Below are positions 44,900-52,095 of a DNA stretch of 52,095 nt, in pieces. The first letter of the stretch is position 1. Each line of letters begins with the position of its first letter. The position numbers and the translations under genes are program-made. The stretch is taken from contig NCKC01000015.1 in assembly GCA_002282715.1 (NCBI GenBank), forward strand, positions 21,181 to 73,275. Direction: 5' to 3'. The notes under the pieces were generated by a model. It was not told the DNA's origin and made no database searches. It saw only the letters and a program-made list of their open reading frames with translations. This DNA is from Halothiobacillus sp. 15-55-196. Lineage in GTDB: Bacteria; Pseudomonadota; Gammaproteobacteria; Halothiobacillales; Halothiobacillaceae.

Positions 44900-45979
44900 T
44901 CAGGGAGTCCAGTCCCACCCTTTAGGCGATTTTTCGCCACCGCCGTCCAGGTTCTCCGTTGTGCGGCGGTTTTTTTTGAGCCGATACATAGCCTGATCGG
45001 CACGCTCGATCAGATCGTCGATATCGAGATCCTCGGAGGTCGAGGTCACAACGCCGATACTGGCGCCGGCGTAATCGATGACTGTTGACGCCAACGCGAA
45101 TCGGCCAACGGTCAAATCACTCAGGCGCGTGGCGAAGGCAGCTTCATCCTCAGTGGTCGCAGTATTTTTTGAAATGCCGAAGGCGACAAACTCATCCCCG
45201 CCGTAACGGGCTACGAAATCTCCTTCCCGCAGACCGTTGCGCAGCGCGTCAGCGATGGCCTTGAGAAACTGATCACCGGTATCGTGGCCGTAACGGTCAT
45301 TAATTTCCTTGAAATGGTCAAGATCGATAAATGCCAGATGCAACACGTGATCCATGCGCTGCACATTGGCCAGCTCGCGCTTGAGCGCGCGACGCAGCGA
45401 ATACCGATTCGGCAACCCAGTGAGGGCGTCGGTCATCGCAAGTTCACCAATGGCCCGATTGTCGGACTGCAAGTACATGATCAAGCGTTCGCTGTCGATT
45501 TGATGCGCAATGAGGTTGGCAAACAACTGGACGATCCGCTGGGTGGATGGGCTGATTTCAGTGGAATCTGTGCCGAGCGAGCACAGCGTGCCGTATATTT
45601 CCTCATCCGCCAGACGCACGGGGGCCGAGAGATAGGTCTGAATGCCCATATCAATCGCAAGGTGTGCATCCGCCCAGTGCGTGGGCACGTCCGGCTCGAA
45701 AAAGTGCTGCTCCTCGATTGCCCGGCGGCACAGAGTATGCTCCAGCGGCACGTCAAGTCCTTCCGGAATCACCAATTCGTGGCTGTTGCGGCTGAACAAG
45801 ACTGTTTGTACCTGTTTGGACCAGTCGATGCGGGTCAGATATACCGAATCGAGGCCGGTCAAATGTTCCATCAATTCCAGAAGTGGCCGTACCAGCGTCG
45901 CCGTGTCCGTACTATTGGCGAGTACTGAAGCAAGGCGATCGAGGATCGGGTCAATGCTGTTTTGAGTTTGTTGAATCAT
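44900..45979 (-). CDS. GAF-GGDEF diguanylate cyclase
   Basis: A 359-residue cytoplasmic protein with an N-terminal GAF domain (about residues 15-170; LVRPLLELMEHLTGLDSVYLTRID, TYLSAPVRLADEEIYGTLCSLG) and a C-terminal GGDEF domain (DALTGLPNRYSLRRAL, LAFIDLDHFKEINDRYGHDTGD, ARYGGDEFVAFG). The intact RYGGDEF active site predicts synthesis of cyclic di-GMP. No clear RxxD inhibitory site was seen just before it. Its ATG (45979) overlaps the stop of the thioredoxin-like gene as ATGA, so the two are coupled. The tail of the gene contains what looks like the porin terminator on the other strand. Confidence 0.9.
   Translation of the reverse strand: MIQQTQNSIDPILDRLASVLANSTDTATLVRPLLELMEHLTGLDSVYLTRIDWSKQVQTVLFSRNSHELVIPEGLDVPLEHTLCRRAIEEQHFFEPDVPTHWADAHLAIDMGIQTYLSAPVRLADEEIYGTLCSLGTDSTEISPSTQRIVQLFANLIAHQIDSERLIMYLQSDNRAIGELAMTDALTGLPNRYSLRRALKRELANVQRMDHVLHLAFIDLDHFKEINDRYGHDTGDQFLKAIADALRNGLREGDFVARYGGDEFVAFGISKNTATTEDEAAFATRLSDLTVGRFALASTVIDYAGASIGVVTSTSEDLDIDDLIERADQAMYRLKKNRRTTENLDGGGEKSPKGWDWTP
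44939..44978 (+). terminator. Candidate terminator of dsrE-porin operon
   Basis: ACCGCC (44939-44944) and GGCGGT (44965-44970) form a 6-bp stem with a 20-base loop, followed by a run of eight T. It lies 64 bases after the porin stop and within the 3' end of the convergent GGDEF gene. A smaller hairpin, GGCGA-TTTT-TCGCC, sits just before it. Confidence 0.55.
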
Positions 45980-46539
45980 AAGCTGAGCCACCACAGGCGC
46001 AAACGGATGCCCCAAGGGCTGGTGATGCCGGTTTCAGCCATCGTGATGCGGCCGTCGGGCGCGATGAAAAACAGGGTCGGGGTGACCGAGACACCGAATT
46101 GTTTGGCGATTTGCCCGTCGGGATCATTGACGACGGGCAGTTGATCGAGCTGATTCTTGTTTAAATATTGGCGCACGGCTTCGGCGTCGCCCGATTGCAT
46201 GGCGACAGTGATGATGCGGTGGGTTTTGGCGAGGTCATTGAGCCAGGGCAGTTCGACATGACAAATACCGCACCAGGTGGCCCAGAAAACCACTGCTGTG
46301 GCCGGTATAGGAGAGCGTTCATAAGCATCGGGAATCGCTGGCGCCATATAGGCGCGCACCGCCAGCAATACGCCGACAAACACCGCGATCTCAATCAACC
46401 ATCTGCGCCAGCGCCGCTGTTTCCTTGGCGATGCTTCCGGCGTTTTTTCGGCCGAATTTCGGTGCGAGTTTCCAGATGAATCCGGAACACCGTGGGGCGT
46501 GTGATCGGGTTTGTCTTCAGGGGGCGCTGATCGGGTCAT
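45976..46539 (-). CDS. Membrane-anchored thioredoxin-like protein (ScsD/TlpA type)
   Basis: A 187-residue protein: a hydrophilic N-terminal stretch of about 45 residues, one membrane helix (about 48-65, LIEIAVFVGVLLAVRAYMAP) and a periplasmic thioredoxin fold with active site W-C-G-I-C (Cys90, Cys93) in VVFWATWCGICHVELPWL, and the cis-proline VTPTLFFIAPDG. The fold and the short linker resemble ScsD or TlpA-like reductases that reduce periplasmic cysteines. ATG at 46539 is chosen over one at 46617, which adds an unlikely tail. Its stop overlaps the GGDEF start. Confidence 0.85.
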   Translation of the reverse strand: MTRSAPPEDKPDHTPHGVPDSSGNSHRNSAEKTPEASPRKQRRWRRWLIEIAVFVGVLLAVRAYMAPAIPDAYERSPIPATAVVFWATWCGICHVELPWLNDLAKTHRIITVAMQSGDAEAVRQYLNKNQLDQLPVVNDPDGQIAKQFGVSVTPTLFFIAPDGRITMAETGITSPWGIRLRLWWLSL

Positions 46540-46622
46540 GGCAGGCGCTGGGTTCTCCGGTGGTACTGGTACACTATGGACTGTAAGGCACGCCCATGGT
46601 AACAAAGACGAGCACACATATT

Positions 46623-47808
46623 ATGCGGATTTTAGTCGGGATCAGCGGCGGCATAGCGGCCTATAAATCCATCATCTTGATCAGGCGCTTGCGTGAAGCG
46701 GGTGCCGAGGTGCGCGTGGTGTTAACCGAGAGTGCCGCACAATTCGTGACTCCATTGACCCTGCAGGCCGTTTCCGGCCAGCCGGTGCGTACGCATTTGT
46801 TCGATCCCGAAGCGGAAGCAGGCATGGATCACATTGCCTTGGCGCGCTGGACCGATATGATCGTGATCGCGCCTGCCTCAGCCGATATCTTGGCGCGGAT
46901 GGCATCTGGCATGGCGAACGATCTGTTGACCACGCTCGTGCTGGCGACGACCGCGCCGGTGACGGTCGCACCCGCCATGAATCAGCAGATGTGGGCGCAT
47001 CCAGCGGTGCAGGCAAATCTGTCTGTGCTGGGAAAACGTGGGGTGCATATCATTGGCCCGGCATCCGGCATTCAGGCGTGTGGCGAAGTGGGCGCCGGGC
47101 GGATGGTCGAGCCAGAGGAAATTGCAGCCCAGGTTCTGCGTGCCCGATCACGCATTGATTGGCGAGGTAAACGGGTGGTGATCACAGCTGCCGGCACGCG
47201 TGAGCCGATCGATCCGGTGCGGTTCATTGCCAATCGCTCTTCCGGCAAAATGGGCTTTGCTTTAGCCGAAGCGGCGCGTGAGGCTGGTGCGGACGTGACC
47301 TTGATCTGCGGGCCGAACAACCTGCCCACGCCCGCCGGAGTCCAACGGGTCGATGTCGATACCGCGCTTGCGATGCAATCGGCCGTGGCGGCGGTGGAGC
47401 AGATGGATGTATTCATCGGTGCGGCCGCCGTGGCCGATTACCGCGTGCAAACGCCTGCCGAACACAAACTCAAAAAGTCCGCCGAAGTCGATTCGCCGAC
47501 ACTCACGCTGGTGAAAAATCCGGATATCATCAGCGAAGTCGCACAACGCACCGCGAAACCTTTCGTGGTCGGTTTTGCGGCGGAAACGGAAAACCTTCAG
47601 GCTTATGCTGAACAAAAGCGCCGCGCCAAAGGCATGGACGTGATTTGCGCCAACCTCGTGGGCGCAGGACTGGCCTTCGATCAGCCGGATAACACCTTGA
47701 GTGTCATCTGGGCCGATGGCACGCAACAGTTTGAGCGTGCCGATAAAACACTGCTGGCAACACAGTTGATTGCCTTGCTGGACAAGATCATGAACAGAGA
47801 TAAAACAG

Positions 47809-47816
<8 letters not shown>
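46623..47816 (+). CDS. coaBC: Bifunctional phosphopantothenoylcysteine decarboxylase/synthetase CoaBC
   Basis: CoaBC joins cysteine to 4'-phosphopantothenate and decarboxylates the product on the way to coenzyme A. The flavin decarboxylase half has [21 protein letters not shown] and the catalytic Cys in [17 protein letters not shown]; the synthetase half has [27 protein letters not shown] and FVVGFAAET. At 397 residues it is complete. ATG at 46623 is chosen; an upstream ATG at 46596 is less conserved. It overlaps dut by 8 bases. Confidence 0.95.
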
Positions 47817-49204
<1,388 letters not shown>

Positions 49205-49299
49205 TGGCGGGTTTTTCGCGTGGCATGCGCAATAAATAGCAAAGCAAGCATTTTTGGATTAGTCTTGACGTGTCTATTCTGACCCGAGGAGCACTCAAG

Positions 49300-49845
49300 A
49301 TGCATCACACTAAATCAATTCAAATACTCAGCCTGGCGGGCCTGCTCGGATTGTCCGTCGTTTTGCCCGTCAGTGGTTATGCCGCCCCACCCGAGCATGC
49401 CGCCCATGTCGATGTGGCGGCATTGATCAAAGCCGCCGACTATCCCGAGGCTGAGTCGATTGCCGCCATCAAGGCAAAAACAGTGGGCGTTAAGGCACGC
49501 TACGTATTACAGATCAGTGATGCCGATGCGCAAAAACGTGGCATGGACTTAAAAGTGGCAGCCCACCTGCTCAAGTATTACGGCAAGGGCAAAGTAGACG
49601 TGGAAATTGTCGCGTTCGGTCCGGGCCTCAAGCTCTTGTTGGCAGACAACAACCCACAAGCGCCGATGATCGCCAAGTTGAGTGCCGAAGGTGTCCGTTT
49701 CTCTGCCTGCGGGAATGCCATTCACCACGCGACGCAGATGCTGGGCTATGCGCCCAAATTGGTGCCGGCAGCACGTGTCGTGCCTGCGGGTATCGTTCGA
49801 GTGCATGATCTGGCCATGGCCGGTTATTTTGCCGACAAGCCTTGA
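49300..49845 (+). CDS. Secreted DsrE-family protein, second copy
   Basis: A 181-residue paralogue of the DsrE-like protein at 43091. The signal peptide ends near GYA (residue 28). The domain reads RYVLQISDADAQKRG, LLKYYGKGKVDVEIVAFGPGLKLLLADN, GVRFSACGNAI with Cys137, and RVVPAGIVRVHDLAMAGYF. ATG at 49300 has GAGGAG 9 bases upstream; an earlier in-frame codon at 49270 would put that site inside the gene. It lies after argB with no visible copy of the GGAATAAA-N14-CGTCT motif, so it may be controlled differently from its paralogue. Role unknown. Confidence 0.85.
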   Translation: MHHTKSIQILSLAGLLGLSVVLPVSGYAAPPEHAAHVDVAALIKAADYPEAESIAAIKAKTVGVKARYVLQISDADAQKRGMDLKVAAHLLKYYGKGKVDVEIVAFGPGLKLLLADNNPQAPMIAKLSAEGVRFSACGNAIHHATQMLGYAPKLVPAARVVPAGIVRVHDLAMAGYFADKP

Positions 49846-50519
49846 TGCGAGTGCTCAATGCCTGCTTGATCTGAAGGTTTGCCTTTGGCAAGTAATTGTT
49901 CCAAGCGACGAAGATCTTCATCAAACCTTTGGACAGTCTCGTCGCGGCGCTCCTGAAGATCAAACAGGTTCTTGCGTAATTGGATCATGTCTTTAAACGC
50001 CGCTTTTTGCTCTGATGAGGCCTGAGCGTGTTTAGATCGCTCATTGGCGCGATCCAGTGCGTTCCGGGTTTGTTTGATCAGACCATCGATTTCACCGAGA
50101 CGCTGCGCTCGAGCTCGCTCCAGATCGGACGTGTTACTGTAAAGATCCAGCAGCATGTGATCGCGTTGAGCTTGAGCTACTTCTTCTGCCTGTTTTTTTT
50201 CATCCGCCGCCTTGGCGGCAGCTTCGGCGGCGAGTTCCTGTGGTGTCTTCGCCCGATCGATGTGCCGGATCACTTCGCCGGTTGTCGGGTTGATCAGATC
50301 GTAACCGTCCAAGGCCTGCGATGACGGCATGTTATCGCCGTAATGCACCATCCCGTCCCTGGTTGTCCACCGATACAAATCTGCGTGAGCGACAGATACA
50401 AAACCTGTGCACATCATTGTGATCAAAACCACAAAGACATGTGACAAGCATGAAGATCGAAAATAGTGATGTAGCGGCAACGGTGAAAAAAAACCGGTGT
50501 GGATTTTCACAGAACTCAT
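49824..50519 (-). CDS. DUF4124-like secreted protein with coiled coil
   Basis: A 231-residue predicted secreted protein. A signal-type hydrophobic segment (VFVVLITMMCTGFVSVAHA) precedes a DUF4124-like domain (DLYRWTTRDGMVHYGDNMPS), common in gammaproteobacteria and of unknown function. Then a long helical region rich in Lys, Glu, Ala and Gln (about residues 90-215) follows. The ATG at 50519 is chosen from a GGGAA site upstream. Its last seven codons overlap the end of the convergent DsrE-like gene. Confidence 0.75.
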   Translation of the reverse strand: MSSVKIHTGFFSPLPLHHYFRSSCLSHVFVVLITMMCTGFVSVAHADLYRWTTRDGMVHYGDNMPSSQALDGYDLINPTTGEVIRHIDRAKTPQELAAEAAAKAADEKKQAEEVAQAQRDHMLLDLYSNTSDLERARAQRLGEIDGLIKQTRNALDRANERSKHAQASSEQKAAFKDMIQLRKNLFDLQERRDETVQRFDEDLRRLEQLLAKGKPSDQAGIEHSHQGLSAK

Positions 50520-50671
50520 GAGTGCATTCCCTTGCCAAGCAGTCAAGGCAGTTTGCCTAATCGCTTGCCGGTATTCAACAAGATCGGGCAACTAGCCCGT
50601 GTAAAGCGGGGCTAACAAGACGTGGCATTAACCCTGTTGAACGGAAAATCGCCCAAATAGATATCATTATT

Positions 50672-50708
50672 CCCTTTAATAACAAGATAAAGTATTGTTA
50701 TTGAAGGG
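50672..50708 (-). terminator. 14-bp hairpin after MFS gene
   Basis: CCCTTTAATAACAA and TTGTTATTGAAGGG pair with one mismatch around a 9-base loop, just 6 bases beyond the stop codon of the leftward MFS gene. On that strand it is not followed by a clear T-run, so it is a likely but imperfect terminator or mRNA-stabilising stem. Confidence 0.5.
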
Positions 50709-50714
50709 TAATTT

Positions 50715-51932
50715 TCATTGGTTTTTATTCACAACCACGGCCACCCATAGCCCGGAGGCGGCCATGGACAATCCAACCAGCCAAAAGGGCAGCACAATCC
50801 CGCCACTCCATTGGGCTGTCAGACCCAGGAGCACCCCCCCCACGGCGTAGCCCAAATCGCGCCAGAAGCGATAAATACCCAGAATGCTCGCCCGTTGAGC
50901 CGGCTCGGCTTGATCGGCCACCGCGGCACCCAGAGTGGGGTAGAGCATCGCCATGCCAATGCCGATCAATGCCAGTTCCAGCCCCCAAAGTCCTATCGAA
51001 TGGCTCAAACTGACGGCGACCACACCCAAGCCGCAAAGCCACATGCCGCCGACGATCATGATCGTTCGGCCGATTCGGTCAGACAAGGGGCCGGTAATCA
51101 ATTGTCCTGCGCCCCAAACCACGCCGTAGATGGCGATCAACGAGCCGGAGGCGACCAATGACAATCCTTTGGCCATGAAAAATACCGGAAAAAACAACCA
51201 GACCATGGCATCGGTGAATTTTTCCACCAGACCGGCTTGATTCAGGGCCTGCAGTGATCGATTTTTCCAACTGGCATAAGCAAACAAGGCGCGCATTCCA
51301 ATTGGCTCGATCGTGGGATTACCCTGATGCAACATGGCCCAGGGGCGCGTTTCCCGAACCGCCGCCAGCACGATCAACAATGCCAGCACGATAATCGCTA
51401 GTGTAAAGATGAACAGTCCGGTGCGCGCACCGAGGGCATGAACGGCCACAGCCGACAGCATCCCGGCAATCGCCACTCCGCCGTACCCGGCGAACTCATT
51501 GAAGCCATTGACCAGCCCGCGTTGACGCGCATGGGCGAGATCCAACTTGCTGTTCAAGGCCATGGACCAACTCAGACCCTGATTAATACCCAAGAACACC
51601 GTGGCGAGAATGATCCAGCCCCAACTCGGGCCGTACAGGATGAGCAAAGGAATGGGCAAGGCACTCACCCAACCGGCGATGAGCACGCGCCGCCGTCCCC
51701 AGCGATCAGACAAGCTGCCCGCGAACAAATTCAAGAGCGCTTTGACCAGACCGAACACGACGACAAAGGTGGCCAGCGCCAAAAAAGACCCTGCTGTCAA
51801 ACCAAAGTCGGACTCAGCCAGTTCCGGCAGCACGGTTCGGGTCATCCCCACCAGACTGCCCACTAGAAAAACCTGCAGCAACTGTAGGGTGAACTGAGCC
51901 GCATTGGGACGAATACCATGGACAGGCGCCAT
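50715..51932 (-). CDS. MFS transporter
   Basis: A 405-residue twelve-helix major facilitator protein. The loop after helix 2 has GSLSDRWGRRRVLIAGW and the one after helix 8 GPLSDRIGRTIMIVGG, typical of the family. FLGINQGLSWSMALNSKLDL and VNGFNEFAGYGGVAIAG are further conserved regions. The substrate is unknown. ATG at 51932 is chosen because AGGA lies 10 bases upstream; longer readings from 51983 or 52028 lack a good site. The last 163 bases of the window hold its upstream region, with no gene recognised. Confidence 0.85.
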   Translation of the reverse strand: MAPVHGIRPNAAQFTLQLLQVFLVGSLVGMTRTVLPELAESDFGLTAGSFLALATFVVVFGLVKALLNLFAGSLSDRWGRRRVLIAGWVSALPIPLLILYGPSWGWIILATVFLGINQGLSWSMALNSKLDLAHARQRGLVNGFNEFAGYGGVAIAGMLSAVAVHALGARTGLFIFTLAIIVLALLIVLAAVRETRPWAMLHQGNPTIEPIGMRALFAYASWKNRSLQALNQAGLVEKFTDAMVWLFFPVFFMAKGLSLVASGSLIAIYGVVWGAGQLITGPLSDRIGRTIMIVGGMWLCGLGVVAVSLSHSIGLWGLELALIGIGMAMLYPTLGAAVADQAEPAQRASILGIYRFWRDLGYAVGGVLLGLTAQWSGGIVLPFWLVGLSMAASGLWVAVVVNKNQ

Positions 51933-52095
51933 ATATGGTTTTTCCTGATGAACGACAATGAAGTTCCGTGCAGTATGAAACATATTAAGCAATCGATCAA
52001 TAGAGTGATTGAATGTATGTCGTGTCATGACACAAACATCCTTAGCTCAGAGAAATCACATCTGTTACCTGAGAAAGTGGCCTGCGATCAATCGT

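Overview
The window looks like chromosomal DNA of a sulfur-oxidising gammaproteobacterium, most like Halothiobacillus or a close relative. The grounds are the conserved gammaproteobacterial order smc-zipA-ligA, a complete-order type II secretion operon, a flavocytochrome c sulfide dehydrogenase pair, several DsrE-family sulfur-trafficking-type proteins, and moderately GC-rich coding DNA broken by two AT-rich intergenic stretches. The genus is an inference; no rRNA is present to settle it. No prophage, insertion sequence or CRISPR array was seen.

Layout. (1) 1-1612: a GT4 glycosyltransferase and a PAP2 phosphatase, both broken by internal frame-shifting losses, followed by a cluster of stem-loops. 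(2) 2020-13597: a twelve-gene type II secretion operon, gspC to gspN, mostly with overlapping stops and starts; gspD (internal loss) and gspM (one extra T) are frame-shifted as written, and GspE lacks the usual four-cysteine zinc site. (3) 13.8-21.6 kb: a DUF4395 membrane protein, a coiled-coil porin, a BCCT-type osmolyte transporter and two MFS transporters. (4) 21.8-25.4 kb: a LysM/TPR lipoprotein, a Ser/Thr kinase with an extracytoplasmic sensor and a C-terminal HAMP, and a tail-anchored FHA protein. (5) 25.6-33.8 kb: housekeeping genes queF, smc, zipA, ligA, ispB and tRNA-Pro(CGG), then an Lrp/AsnC regulator. (6) 35.3-36.9 kb: monoheme cytochrome c plus FccB, downstream of a 900-base AT-rich region. 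(7) 37.2-41.5 kb: a YheS-type ABC-F protein, SixA, rhombosortase and transaldolase. (8) 41.5-44.9 kb: the most interesting locus, an ECF sigma factor translationally coupled to a transmembrane anti-sigma factor whose outer domain is DsrE-like, divergent from a secreted DsrE-like protein and a frame-shifted porin gene. (9) 44.9-52 kb: a GAF-GGDEF protein coupled to a membrane thioredoxin, coaBC-dut-argB, a second secreted DsrE-like protein, a DUF4124 protein and an MFS transporter.

How parts fit. The sigma gene and the divergent dsrE-like gene each carry the same promoter-like motif, GGAATAAA-N14-CGTCT, in mirror image. I infer a self-controlled regulon in which the periplasmic DsrE-like domain of the anti-sigma factor senses a sulfur species or a protein partner. 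The rhombosortase is of the family that processes GlyGly-CTERM proteins, which are typically type II secretion cargo, so it may serve the gsp system despite lying 26 kb away.

Caution. Four otherwise well-preserved genes (GT4, PAP2, gspD, porin) appear to lack short internal segments together with a frame change, and gspM has a homopolymer indel. This may reflect assembly or sequencing error rather than biology and should be checked against reads before these genes are called dead.
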